NCBI RefSeq assembly: GCF_005405245.1
Contig: NZ_BJDR01000006.1
Span: 1 to 64,000, forward strand
From: Enterococcus nangangensis
GTDB taxonomy: Bacteria > Bacillota > Bacilli > Lactobacillales > Enterococcaceae
Direction of reading: 5' to 3'
Length of the DNA stretch: 64,000 nucleotides
How positions within the stretch are numbered: position 1 is the first letter of the stretch; each line of letters opens with the position of its first letter. Positions 1 through 8,584 of the stretch are shown in pieces. The position numbers and the translations under genes were made by a program. The notes beneath the pieces were generated by a model that saw nothing but the letters and a program-made list of their open reading frames with translations, made no database searches and was not told where the DNA came from.

Positions 1-74
1 CGCCGTATACGGAACCGTACGTACGGTGGTGTGAGAGGTCGGTAGGCGAAATAATCGTCTACCTCCTACTCGAT
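1..74 (+). mobile_element. 3' end of a group II intron (domains V and VI), cut by the window edge
   Basis: The first 29 bases fold as a domain V hairpin. CCGTA (3-7) pairs with TACGG (22-26), CG (20-21) forms the two-base bulge, and TACG (8-11) pairs with CGTA (16-19) under a four-base loop. The strand opens with CGC, the catalytic triad form I associate with class C introns. Bases 33-71 form a domain VI hairpin: GGTAGGCGA (41-49) pairs with TCGTCTACC (55-63), and the lower stem GAG-AGG pairs with CCT-CTC leaving A68 unpaired as the candidate branch point. The intron should end at about 74, six bases after A68. The reverse transcriptase and domains I-IV would lie left of the window. The fold is read directly; the class assignment is inference. 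Confidence 0.82.
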
Positions 75-186
75 TTTGTAAAGAAACTAGTTTAAATGTT
101 TTTCGCAACTTTTCTTTCATTAATTTTTTGATCTGGCTAGTAATAAAAATTAAATTTGTGAATTTTTTTGAACAGATGAGAATTGT

Positions 187-213
187 TTGCACAAATGGTA
201 CATCAAGTATAAT
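187..213 (+). promoter_or_regulatory. Candidate promoter of the glycogen operon
   Basis: A perfect -10 box TATAAT lies at 208-213. The best -35 candidate is TTGCAC at 187-192 with a short 15-base spacer. It is the only good promoter-like element between the intron end and glgB, and leaves a leader of roughly 160 bases. The rest of 75-379 is AT-rich with no gene visible. Confidence 0.5.
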
Positions 214-229
214 AGCGTTACAATAAATA

Positions 230-243
230 AGAAAACGGTTACC
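230..243 (+). promoter_or_regulatory. Candidate cre site (CcpA) in the glg leader
   Basis: The 14-mer matches the cre consensus TGWAANCGNTNWCA at all positions except the first and last (12 of 14). It lies about 17 bases downstream of the -10 box, where bound CcpA would block elongation. A LacI-family operator other than CcpA would look similar. Confidence 0.45.
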
Positions 244-379
244 TCGAATATTTGTTTTAATAATATTTGATATTTAATTAAAATTTTGAGATTTAGATTA
301 AAAATGTGTTATTATGAATGAGAGAAGTAAAGCGTAGCTGTTGGCAGGGACAGTGAGAAGTGAAAGGAGTTTTGACGGA

Positions 380-2323
380 TTGGAAAATGAAAAACAACAG
401 GAAAATCTTCGGGAAGCTGCCCGAACTTTTACTACAGGGGAAAACTTTCGCATCGATCGTTATCTTGGTTGTCATGCAGGCTTAAAAGAACAAGAGTCGG
501 GATTTTATTTTCGCGTTTGGGCTCCTCGGGCTCAGGAAGTTTTTCTAGTGGCTGATTTCACAGATTGGCATTACGGTGTACCGCTGGTTAAAAATGAATT
601 TGGTATTTGGGAAATTTTTAGCAAAGTTGCCGGGGTTGGTGCTTATTATAAGTATCGGGTTATCCAAGCCGACGGAACTGAAGTGTTTAAAATCGATCCT
701 TTTGCCAAAGTGATGGAGTTACGACCGGGAAATGCTGCGGTAGTTTACCAGGAGGAAAAACGCAAGTGGCGGGATGGTTTGTGGCGTGGGCGCAAGAAAC
801 GCTCCAATGCCTTTCAACGGCCACTAAATATTTATGAGGTTCACGCTAACTCTTGGCAACAGCATCCTGACGGGAGTTTTTTAAATTGGCAGGAACTGAA
901 AGAGCAGCTAATTCCTTATGTGAAGGATTTAGGCTATACCCACATTGAATTTATGCCGTTAACGGAATACCCATTAGACGCTTCTTGGGGCTATCAGAGT
1001 ATCGGTTACTTCTCCTTAACGAGTCGTTTCGGTAGCGTTAGTGATTTTCAAGATTTTGTAGAAGCATGCCATTTGGCCAATATTGGTGTTTTCATGGACT
1101 GGGTACCAGGACATTTTTGTGCCAACACCGATACCTTACCTTATTTTGATGGGACGGCGCAATTTGAATATGAGGACCCTAACCGTGCCCAAAATTTTGG
1201 CTGGGGTGCTTTAAACTTTGACCTAGGTAAGCCCGAGGTGCAGAGTTTTTTAATCTCTAGTCTGATGTATTGGCTAGATACTTTTCATTTAGATGGAATT
1301 CGGGTGGATGCCGTTTCCAACATGCTTTACCGTGACTTTGATCAAGGTCCTTGGACGCCTAATGAAGATGGCGGTAACGAAAACTACGAAGGCTTACACT
1401 TTTTAAAAAAATTAAACGCGGTGGCGCATCTTTATCAGCCAGATGTGTTAATGATTGCCGAAGAAAGTACGCACCAAATTAAAATTACGGGGCCTTTAGA
1501 AAGTGGTGCTTTAGGTTTTGATTATAAGTGGAACATGGGGTGGATGAATGATATTTTACGTTTCTTTGAAATGGATCCCATCTATCGCAAATTTAATTTT
1601 AACTTAGTGACCTTTTCCTTTATGTACACGTTTAACGAAAACTATCTCTTACCTTTGTCCCACGATGAAGTAGTCCACGGCAAGAAGTCTTTGATGCATA
1701 AGATGTGGGGCGACCGTTATCGGCAAAAAGCACAATTGCGCAATCTTTTCACCTTCTTAATGTGCCATCCAGGGAAAAAATTAAGTTTCATGGGGAATGA
1801 ATGGGGCCAGTTTTTAGAATGGAAATTCCAAGAAGCATTGGAATGGCGCGATTTAGAAGATGACTTAAATCAAAAGATGCTCTTTTTTTCTAAAACTCTC
1901 AATCAACTTTATAAAGATGAGCCTGCTTTATACGAGTTAGACCATGAAGCAGCTGGGTTACAAATTATTGATGCTGATAACACGGAAGAAACGGTTTTAA
2001 GTTTTGTTCGCTATGGCAAACGAAAAAAAGATTTTTTAATTGCTGTTTTTAATTTTACCCCTGTCGAAAGACAAGCCTTTACAGTAGGGGTCCCTTATAG
2101 TGGGACTTACCAAGAAATTTTAAATACAGAAAAAGAAGAATTTGGCGGGACCTTTACAAAAGGCAATCCTCCCATGACCACCACCGGCGAAACTTTCAAA
2201 GATTTTCCTGATCAACTTAGTGTATTAGTGCCTGCTTTTGGTGCTTTAATTTTAAAACCAACAAGTATTCAACTGAAACAAGCTGAAAAAACGAAAATGA
2301 AGGGAGGAATGAGAAAAGTCTAA
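380..2323 (+). CDS. glgB: 1,4-alpha-glucan branching enzyme GlgB
   Basis: Transfers short alpha-1,4-glucan chains to O6 of a glucosyl unit, creating branches in glycogen in the cytoplasm. A CBM48-type N-terminal beta domain is followed by a GH13 barrel and a C-terminal beta domain. The conserved regions are visible: DWVPGHF near residue 240, RVDA with nucleophile Asp310, acid/base Glu361 in MIAEEST, and SHDEVVHG with His428-Asp429. I chose TTG at 380 because AAAGGAG (363-369) sits 10 bases before it. A longer reading from TTG at 341 has no ribosome binding site. The resulting 647 residues suit the family. It is the first gene of glgBCDAP, 19 bases before glgC. Identity is firm; the start is inferred. 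Confidence 0.95.
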   Translation: MENEKQQENLREAARTFTTGENFRIDRYLGCHAGLKEQESGFYFRVWAPRAQEVFLVADFTDWHYGVPLVKNEFGIWEIFSKVAGVGAYYKYRVIQADGTEVFKIDPFAKVMELRPGNAAVVYQEEKRKWRDGLWRGRKKRSNAFQRPLNIYEVHANSWQQHPDGSFLNWQELKEQLIPYVKDLGYTHIEFMPLTEYPLDASWGYQSIGYFSLTSRFGSVSDFQDFVEACHLANIGVFMDWVPGHFCANTDTLPYFDGTAQFEYEDPNRAQNFGWGALNFDLGKPEVQSFLISSLMYWLDTFHLDGIRVDAVSNMLYRDFDQGPWTPNEDGGNENYEGLHFLKKLNAVAHLYQPDVLMIAEESTHQIKITGPLESGALGFDYKWNMGWMNDILRFFEMDPIYRKFNFNLVTFSFMYTFNENYLLPLSHDEVVHGKKSLMHKMWGDRYRQKAQLRNLFTFLMCHPGKKLSFMGNEWGQFLEWKFQEALEWRDLEDDLNQKMLFFSKTLNQLYKDEPALYELDHEAAGLQIIDADNTEETVLSFVRYGKRKKDFLIAVFNFTPVERQAFTVGVPYSGTYQEILNTEKEEFGGTFTKGNPPMTTTGETFKDFPDQLSVLVPAFGALILKPTSIQLKQAEKTKMKGGMRKV

Positions 2324-2337
2324 AAGATTTTTCTCCT
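2302..2337 (+). promoter_or_regulatory. Stem-loop between a distant Shine-Dalgarno and the glgC start
   Basis: glgC has no Shine-Dalgarno at normal distance from its ATG (2343). A strong one, GGGAGG, lies at 2302-2307, 35 bases upstream. GAGAAAA (2311-2317) can pair with TTTTCTC (2329-2335), which would loop out the gap and leave about 10 unpaired bases between GGGAGG and ATG. A competing fold pairs GGAG (2303-2306) with CTCC (2333-2336) and hides the site. The same GGGAGG also precedes the mini-frame ATG AGA AAA GTC TAA (2309-2323), which shares the glgB stop codon. Confidence 0.4.
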
Positions 2338-2342
2338 GTAAC

Positions 2343-3485
2343 ATGAAAACCGAAATGCTGGCAATGATTTTAGCCGGGGGCCAAGGAACCCGGCTAGGAA
2401 AACTAACCAAAGATATTGCTAAACCCGCTGTTTCCTTTGGAGGGCGGTACCGCATCATTGACTTTGCTTTAAGCAACTGTACCAACTCCAACATCCGTAA
2501 TGTCGGGGTCGTGACGCAATATCAACCGTTAGGATTAAATTCTCATATTGGTAATGGCTCTGCTTGGGGCCTAGATGGCATTGATACTGGGGTGACGATT
2601 TTACAACCGTATTCCAGTAGTGAAGGGGAGAAGTGGTTTGAAGGAACTGCTCATGCTATTTTCCAAAATATCGCCTATATTGATCAAATGGATCCAGAGT
2701 ATGTTTTGATTTTATCCGGCGACCATATTTATAAAATGGATTACGAAAAAATGTTGCAGCAGCATCAAGAAAATAATGCCAGCTTGACGGTAGCCGTGAT
2801 TGAAGTGCCAATGGAAGAAGCGAGTCGCTTTGGGATTATGAATACCGATGAAAACGATCGTATTATCGAATTTGAAGAAAAACCTGCGGAACCAAAAAGT
2901 AATCTCGCTTCCATGGGGATTTATATTTTTGATTGGGGACGTCTACGCTCTGTTCTCATGAATTCTTATTCAAAAGATGATCAAATGCTGGACTTTGGGA
3001 AACACGTGATTCCTTTCTTCTTAGAAAGTGGTGAAAACGTCTTTGCTTATCGTTTTTCTGGCTACTGGAAAGATGTCGGGACGATTGATAGCCTTTGGGA
3101 GGCAAGCATGGAGTTTATCCAACTAGACAACGAGCTAGATATTACCGATAAAACGTGGCGCATTTATTCTAAAAACCAGATTGCTCCTCCCCACTTCTTA
3201 ACTGCCACCTCTGATGTTCAAGATTCATTAATCGTCGATGGCTGTTACGTAGCAGGCAAGATTCAACATTCAGTGCTTTCCGGTAACGTACAAGTAAAAG
3301 AGGGCAGTTTGATTCAAGATAGCTTCATTATGGCTGGTGCGACTATTGGAAAAAATGTCACAATCCAACGGGCAATCGTGGGAGAAAATGCCATTATCGG
3401 GGATAATGCCGTTATTGATGGAACGGAAGAAATCGCGGTAATTGGAAATGCTGAAGTGATTGGAGTGCAAAAAAATGAAGACTAA
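2343..3485 (+). CDS. glgC: Glucose-1-phosphate adenylyltransferase GlgC (catalytic subunit)
   Basis: Makes ADP-glucose and pyrophosphate from ATP and glucose-1-phosphate, the committed step of glycogen synthesis. The N-terminal nucleotidyltransferase loop [10 protein letters not shown] is intact near residues 10-19, followed by KPAVSFGG and the product-site segment GYWKDVGT. The C-terminal third is a left-handed beta-helix with hexapeptide repeats, as expected for the trimerising and regulatory domain. At 380 residues it has normal length. The ATG at 2343 fits the protein but lacks an adjacent ribosome binding site. The gene overlaps glgD by 11 bases. In Gram-positive GlgC/GlgD systems this is the active subunit. 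Confidence 0.95.
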   Translation: MKTEMLAMILAGGQGTRLGKLTKDIAKPAVSFGGRYRIIDFALSNCTNSNIRNVGVVTQYQPLGLNSHIGNGSAWGLDGIDTGVTILQPYSSSEGEKWFEGTAHAIFQNIAYIDQMDPEYVLILSGDHIYKMDYEKMLQQHQENNASLTVAVIEVPMEEASRFGIMNTDENDRIIEFEEKPAEPKSNLASMGIYIFDWGRLRSVLMNSYSKDDQMLDFGKHVIPFFLESGENVFAYRFSGYWKDVGTIDSLWEASMEFIQLDNELDITDKTWRIYSKNQIAPPHFLTATSDVQDSLIVDGCYVAGKIQHSVLSGNVQVKEGSLIQDSFIMAGATIGKNVTIQRAIVGENAIIGDNAVIDGTEEIAVIGNAEVIGVQKNED

Positions 3486-4644
3486 TAAAATGTGTGCCAT
3501 TTTAGGCAATGTTCACCGCTATGACGAGTTGGAACCTTTAACGGCTAATCGCCCCATTGCCACTTTACCTTTTGACTGTAAATATCGGTTAATTGATTTT
3601 CCTTTATCAGCGGTAGCCAATGCCAATTTAGAATCGGTTTTTATGGTGTTTAATGAAGGTGAGACGCAATCGGTCATGGATCATATTCGTGGAGGGAAAG
3701 AGTGGAGCTTAGACACGTTAAAAACGCGCCACTTTATGTACTTTTATCAAGAATTTGCCCGGATGCGCCAAGCGGGTCAGCCGTATTATAGCCCGTTAAT
3801 TGACTTCATCGAAAAGTCTAAGACACAATATGCGGTGATTATGGGCAGCAAAATGCTTTGCAATGTAGATTTAAAAGCTATTCAGCGCGTACATGAAAAA
3901 CAGCATAATAAGTTAACGGCTGTTTATAAACGTGTGGATCCGAAGATGATTGACAATTTTGATACAGTTATTGAATTTGATCAAGATAACCACATCACCG
4001 ATGCCCATTTATATTATCAAGCACCGCAAGATCCAGAAAAAATGAATTTATGTATGGATATTTTTATTGCTGATGCGGAATGGTTAATTGATTTTTTGAA
4101 AAACGCGCAAGCTAATAATGAAACAGATGTCTTAGCTCAGCTTTTGAAAAACCATTTGACGGATGCCGGTTGCTCAGCTTATGAATATACTGGATACCTT
4201 AGTAATATTTCATCAGTCGATGCGTATTATCAGGCCAATATGGATATGTTAGATTCGCAAAAATTCCACGCCTTACTTTACAGCAATCAAAAAATTTACA
4301 CGAAAATTAAAAATGAAGTGCCTACTTACTACGCGCCAGCTTGCCGAGTAAAAAATGCGCAATTTGCCACCGGTTGCTGGGTGGAAGGTGAAGTAGAGAA
4401 TACCTTAGTTTCCCGCGGAGTGACTATCGCCAAAAAAGTGAGTATCAAGGATGCCATCATTATGGCTAGTTGTGAAATTGGTGTAGGCGCTGAAATTCAA
4501 TATGCAATTTTAGATAAGAATGTCACTGTAGCACCGGGGGTAAAAATTAAAGGTACCGTGGATGCACCCCTCGTCATTGCTAAAGGAACCAATGTAACCA
4601 CCAATCAAGTGACACCTACGACAGTTTTATCGGAGGCTCTATGA
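3475..4644 (+). CDS. glgD: GlgD, accessory subunit of ADP-glucose pyrophosphorylase
   Basis: A 389-residue GlgC paralogue with the same nucleotidyltransferase and beta-helix layout. It lacks the glycine-rich GGxGTRL loop, carrying [11 protein letters not shown] at the equivalent place, so it is unlikely to be catalytic alone. Known Bacillus-type GlgCD enzymes are heteromers in which GlgD raises GlgC activity. I place the start at ATG 3475, preceded by GGAG (3462-3465) 9 bases upstream. An upstream in-frame TTG at 3460 would put that site inside the gene. The start overlaps the end of glgC, which suggests translational coupling and a fixed subunit ratio. Confidence 0.92.
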   Translation: MKTNKMCAILGNVHRYDELEPLTANRPIATLPFDCKYRLIDFPLSAVANANLESVFMVFNEGETQSVMDHIRGGKEWSLDTLKTRHFMYFYQEFARMRQAGQPYYSPLIDFIEKSKTQYAVIMGSKMLCNVDLKAIQRVHEKQHNKLTAVYKRVDPKMIDNFDTVIEFDQDNHITDAHLYYQAPQDPEKMNLCMDIFIADAEWLIDFLKNAQANNETDVLAQLLKNHLTDAGCSAYEYTGYLSNISSVDAYYQANMDMLDSQKFHALLYSNQKIYTKIKNEVPTYYAPACRVKNAQFATGCWVEGEVENTLVSRGVTIAKKVSIKDAIIMASCEIGVGAEIQYAILDKNVTVAPGVKIKGTVDAPLVIAKGTNVTTNQVTPTTVLSEAL

Positions 4645-6074
4645 AAATTTTATTTGCAACGGCTGAATGTGCGCCCTTTTTTAAAACTGGTGGCTTAGGG
4701 GATGTCGCTGGAGCGCTACCGCAAGCATTGGCTGCTGAGGACCATGAAGTAGCGGTTATCTTGCCTTATTTGACAAAAATCCCCTCAGAGTTTCAAGCTG
4801 CAATGGAAGATTTATTTTATGATTTCATTCAAGTGGGTTGGCGTCGACAATACGTGGGGATTAAAAAATTAGTGCGGCAAGGGGTAACCTATTATTTCGT
4901 AGACAACGAGGATTATTTCGGACAAAGGGAGCTTTACGGCTATTACGATGATGGTGAACGTTGGGCTTTCTTCTGTCAAGCGGTTGTTCAGTTGTTGGAA
5001 CGGTTCGACTTTTTACCTGAAGTAATTCACGTCAATGACTTCCATACGGCGATGATTCCTTTCCTCTTAAAAGAAAAATGGCATTGGGTACAAGCGTATC
5101 AAAAGATAAAAACCCTCCTGACAATTCATAACATTGAATTTCAAGGAGCGATGGATCCACAAGTTTTACCAGAGCTTTTTGGGGTAGGCATGGAACGCTA
5201 CACCGATGGCACCTTGAGAATGGGGGATGCTGTTAATTTCTTGAAAGCGGGAATTCTGTATGCTGATGCGGTTAATACAGTTAGCCCCACATATGCTGAA
5301 GAAATTCAGACGCCGGCCTTTGGTTGGGGTCTGGATGGTGTCTTGCGCTCTGTTTCCGGCAAGCTTTCCGGCATTTTAAATGGGATTGACTACCAAGTGT
5401 ACAATCCAGCTGCTGATCCTTACTTAACCGATCATTTCTCAGTTGATGATTTAACAGGCAAAGCACGCCTAAAAGCCCAGTTACAAAAAAGCTTTGGCTT
5501 ACCACAAGACGCCCAAGTTCCTTTAATTGGGATTGTGAGCCGTTTGACAGAACAAAAAGGGTTCCGTTTGATGCTGAGTATGATGGATGAGCTATTGAGT
5601 GCTGATGTGCAGGTTGTCTTATTAGGCACGGGAATGCCTGAAATTGAAAATGGCTTCCGCTATTATGAGGGCCGTTACCCAAGTAAATTCAAAGCAGACA
5701 TTGCTTTTAATTTGCGCCGTGCTCAAGAAATTTATGCCGGTTGTGATTTATTCTTAATGCCTTCCGCCTTTGAACCTTGTGGCCTTTCGCAAATGATTGC
5801 GATGCACTATGGCACGTTGCCTATTGTTCATGAAGTAGGTGGCCTTAAAGATACTGTAGAACCATACAGTCCCATTACTAAAAGAGGTACTGGTTTTAGT
5901 TTTAAAGATTTTAATCCAGAAGGGCTACGTTATGCCTACCAGCAAGCTGTGAACCTTTGCTGGCAAGATCATGAAACGATTTTAAAAATGCAAAAACAAG
6001 CGATGACCACTGATTTTAGTTGGGAGAAAAAAGCAACAGAATATTTAACGCTCTACCAAAGTCTGTTTGCCTAA
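4641..6074 (+). CDS. glgA: Glycogen synthase GlgA (ADP-glucose type)
   Basis: GT5 glycosyltransferase that extends alpha-1,4-glucan from ADP-glucose. The N-terminal Rossmann domain opens with the substrate motif KTGGLGDV (about residues 15-22). The C-terminal domain has SRLTEQKG and SAFEPCGLSQ, which carries the conserved glutamate of retaining GT-B enzymes. Its length of 477 residues is typical. ATG 4641 overlaps the glgD stop (ATGA), and a GGAGG sits just upstream inside glgD, so the two genes are probably coupled. No key residue appears to be missing. Confidence 0.95.
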   Translation: MKILFATAECAPFFKTGGLGDVAGALPQALAAEDHEVAVILPYLTKIPSEFQAAMEDLFYDFIQVGWRRQYVGIKKLVRQGVTYYFVDNEDYFGQRELYGYYDDGERWAFFCQAVVQLLERFDFLPEVIHVNDFHTAMIPFLLKEKWHWVQAYQKIKTLLTIHNIEFQGAMDPQVLPELFGVGMERYTDGTLRMGDAVNFLKAGILYADAVNTVSPTYAEEIQTPAFGWGLDGVLRSVSGKLSGILNGIDYQVYNPAADPYLTDHFSVDDLTGKARLKAQLQKSFGLPQDAQVPLIGIVSRLTEQKGFRLMLSMMDELLSADVQVVLLGTGMPEIENGFRYYEGRYPSKFKADIAFNLRRAQEIYAGCDLFLMPSAFEPCGLSQMIAMHYGTLPIVHEVGGLKDTVEPYSPITKRGTGFSFKDFNPEGLRYAYQQAVNLCWQDHETILKMQKQAMTTDFSWEKKATEYLTLYQSLFA

Positions 6075-6099
6075 AAAAATATCGCGGTAGGGAGTAAAA

Positions 6100-8496
6100 A
6101 TGAAACTTAGTAAGAAAAAATTTGTTGCTGACTTTACACGGACACTACATGAACGCTTTGCTCTTTCCTTGGAAGACTCATCTAATTATGAATTTTACAT
6201 GTCTTTAGGAATTTTAACCCGCGCCTATTACGCCAAAGCGTGGCAAAAAAGTACGGAACAATTAAAAAGAAACCAGAGTAAACAAGCGTATTACTTTTCC
6301 ATTGAATTTTTACCAGGAAAACTCCTAAAAAGTAACTTGTTGAGCTTGGGAATCTACGACACCGTTGCGGCTGGTTTAAAAGATTTGAATTTAGATTTAG
6401 ATGAATTAGCCAACTATGAGCCGGATATGGCTTTAGGGAATGGTGGTTTAGGTCGGTTAGCTTCTTGTTTTATGGATTCATTAGCTTCTTGTGGCCTGCC
6501 AGGGAATGGGAATGGGATTCGTTACAACTACGGGTTATTCAAGCAAAAATTTGTCGACGGCTACCAAGTAGAGCTTCCTGATTCTTGGCTAACCAGTGGT
6601 AACGTTTGGGAAGTCCGTAAGGAAAATAAAGCTGTGGAAGTAGGCTTTGGCGGTGAAGTATATTTAGTTCCCGATGGCAGTGGTGGTTTACAGCCGCTTT
6701 ATGAAAATCAAGAAATCTTACGAGCGATTCCTTACGATACTCCAGTTGTCGGCTACCAAAATGACATTATTAATCAAATGCGTTTGTGGTCAGTAGAGAT
6801 TCCTCTGCGGGAAGAAGGAAAATATTTAACCGTGGAGCAGCGAAAAGCAGTAGAGGATATTACCGCCGTTTTATACCCAGACGATTCTAGTGAAGCCGGT
6901 CGTTTATTGCGCTTGAAACAAGAATACTTTTTTGTTTCAGCCGGCTTACAAAGTATCCATAATTACTTCACTAGTTTAGGATTGCCAATTGAAGACTTTC
7001 CTAGTAAAGTCGCCATTCACATTAACGACACCCATCCAGCTTTATGTGTGCCAGAATTGATGCGTCTGTTACTAGATGTCAACGGGTTAACCTGGGAAAA
7101 AGCTTGGGATTTGACGGTGAAAACTTTAAGTTACACCAACCACACTATTTTACAAGAAGCCTTGGAAAAATGGCCCATCTTTATGGTGCAGTCTCTTTTA
7201 CCACGCATTTATCAAATCATTCAAGAAATTGATGCTCGTTTTGTAGCAGAAAAAACGCCGCAAGTTGGGCCAACATTAGTCCGTAATACGCGAATTATTC
7301 AAGATGGTGTCGTCCATATGGCTAATCTTGCAATTATTGGCTCTCATAGTACTAATGGTGTAGCTAAGTTGCACTCGGACTTGTTAAAAAACGTGGTCCT
7401 TCACGATTTTTATTTGCTTTATCCTGAACGTTTTAATAATAAAACAAATGGCATTGCACATCGCCGCTGGTCTCAGTTGGCTAACCCCGCATTAAGTCAG
7501 GTTTTGGATGAGACGATTGGTACTACTTGGCGAAAAAATATTGAAGATATTGCGCTGCTGAAAGCTTATCGGGAAGATGATGAGGTTTTAAAGGCTTTAC
7601 ATGCAGCTAAACGCCACAACAAAGAACGATTAGGACAACTAATCCTCGAGAAAACCGGCGTTAGGGTCAGTCCTGATGCAATCTTTGATGTTCAAATTAA
7701 ACGATTGCACGCTTATAAGCGGCAATTGTTAAATCTTTTGCACATTGTGAAACTTTATTTAGACTTAAAGGGAAATCCTCAGTTAGCCATGGTACCACGC
7801 GTCTTTATTTTTGGGGCTAAAGCTGCGCCTAGTTATGACTATGCCAAGACAATTATCAAATGCATCAATGAGGTTGCTAACTTAGTCAATCATGACGATA
7901 CTCTCCAAGGAAAGCTGAAAGTTATCTTTTTAGAGAATTATAATGTTTCTTTAGCTGAAGTAATCATTCCTGCTGCAGATGTTTCTGAACAAATTTCTTT
8001 AGCCTCCAAGGAAGCTTCTGGCACCAGTAATATGAAATTGATGCTGAATGGAGCGTTGACTTTAGCAACGCTAGACGGTGCTAATGTTGAAATTCGCGAT
8101 GCAGTAGGAGAAGAAAATATTTATCTCTTTGGTTTAACTGTGCCGGAAGTTTATGGCTATTACCAACGTGGGGATTATTGTGCGATGGATTATTATCATG
8201 CAGATCCAGTATTGCAGAAGGTTTTGAATGCTTTTGTCAACGGCGTAATTCCCAATATCCAACAAGAAGGGCACGTCATCTTTGAATCCTTGTTAAATTA
8301 CAATGATGAATATTTTGTTTTAAGGGACTTTGCCTCTTATGTCGCAGCCCAAGCCGCAATTGAGGCTGACTATCAAAATCAACGACATTGGACCCAAATG
8401 AGCTTGCAAAACATTGCGAGTATGGCGCGCTTTTCATCTGATCGAACAATTGAAAGTTATGCAGCTGATATTTGGCATATTGAAAGTAAACAGTAG
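6100..8496 (+). CDS. glgP: Glycogen/maltodextrin phosphorylase GlgP
   Basis: GT35 phosphorylase that releases glucose-1-phosphate from the non-reducing ends of glycogen with inorganic phosphate. The 798-residue protein has the pyridoxal-phosphate region EASGTSNMKL, with the Schiff-base lysine in NMK, and the N-terminal segment LGNGGLGRLASCFMDS typical of the family. GGGAG lies a few bases before the ATG. It is the last gene before a strong terminator, 25 bases after glgA, so synthesis and breakdown enzymes share a transcript. Identity is firm. Preference for glycogen or maltodextrin cannot be read from sequence. Confidence 0.94.
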   Translation: MKLSKKKFVADFTRTLHERFALSLEDSSNYEFYMSLGILTRAYYAKAWQKSTEQLKRNQSKQAYYFSIEFLPGKLLKSNLLSLGIYDTVAAGLKDLNLDLDELANYEPDMALGNGGLGRLASCFMDSLASCGLPGNGNGIRYNYGLFKQKFVDGYQVELPDSWLTSGNVWEVRKENKAVEVGFGGEVYLVPDGSGGLQPLYENQEILRAIPYDTPVVGYQNDIINQMRLWSVEIPLREEGKYLTVEQRKAVEDITAVLYPDDSSEAGRLLRLKQEYFFVSAGLQSIHNYFTSLGLPIEDFPSKVAIHINDTHPALCVPELMRLLLDVNGLTWEKAWDLTVKTLSYTNHTILQEALEKWPIFMVQSLLPRIYQIIQEIDARFVAEKTPQVGPTLVRNTRIIQDGVVHMANLAIIGSHSTNGVAKLHSDLLKNVVLHDFYLLYPERFNNKTNGIAHRRWSQLANPALSQVLDETIGTTWRKNIEDIALLKAYREDDEVLKALHAAKRHNKERLGQLILEKTGVRVSPDAIFDVQIKRLHAYKRQLLNLLHIVKLYLDLKGNPQLAMVPRVFIFGAKAAPSYDYAKTIIKCINEVANLVNHDDTLQGKLKVIFLENYNVSLAEVIIPAADVSEQISLASKEASGTSNMKLMLNGALTLATLDGANVEIRDAVGEENIYLFGLTVPEVYGYYQRGDYCAMDYYHADPVLQKVLNAFVNGVIPNIQQEGHVIFESLLNYNDEYFVLRDFASYVAAQAAIEADYQNQRHWTQMSLQNIASMARFSSDRTIESYAADIWHIESKQ

Positions 8497-8534
8497 CAAG
8501 TAGAGGGTAAAAGAACCAGCGCTGTAAGGAAAAG

Positions 8535-8568
8535 GACTGTGAGCTAACCAAAGTCACAGTCTTTTTTT
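8535..8568 (+). terminator. Rho-independent terminator after glgP
   Basis: GACTGTGA (8535-8542) pairs perfectly with TCACAGTC (8554-8561) and is followed by seven more T. It lies between glgP and the GH13 gene. No clear promoter separates it from that gene, so readthrough is likely. Confidence 0.88.
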
Positions 8569-8584
8569 GTAAGGAGGAAAGAAA

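Noticed and set aside
341-379. Upstream TTG start of glgB at 341
   Set aside because: No Shine-Dalgarno is placed before it, and the perfect AAAGGAG at 363-369 would lie inside the gene.
5281-5682. Open frame of 133 codons on the minus strand
   Set aside because: It is antisense within glgA with no start signal.
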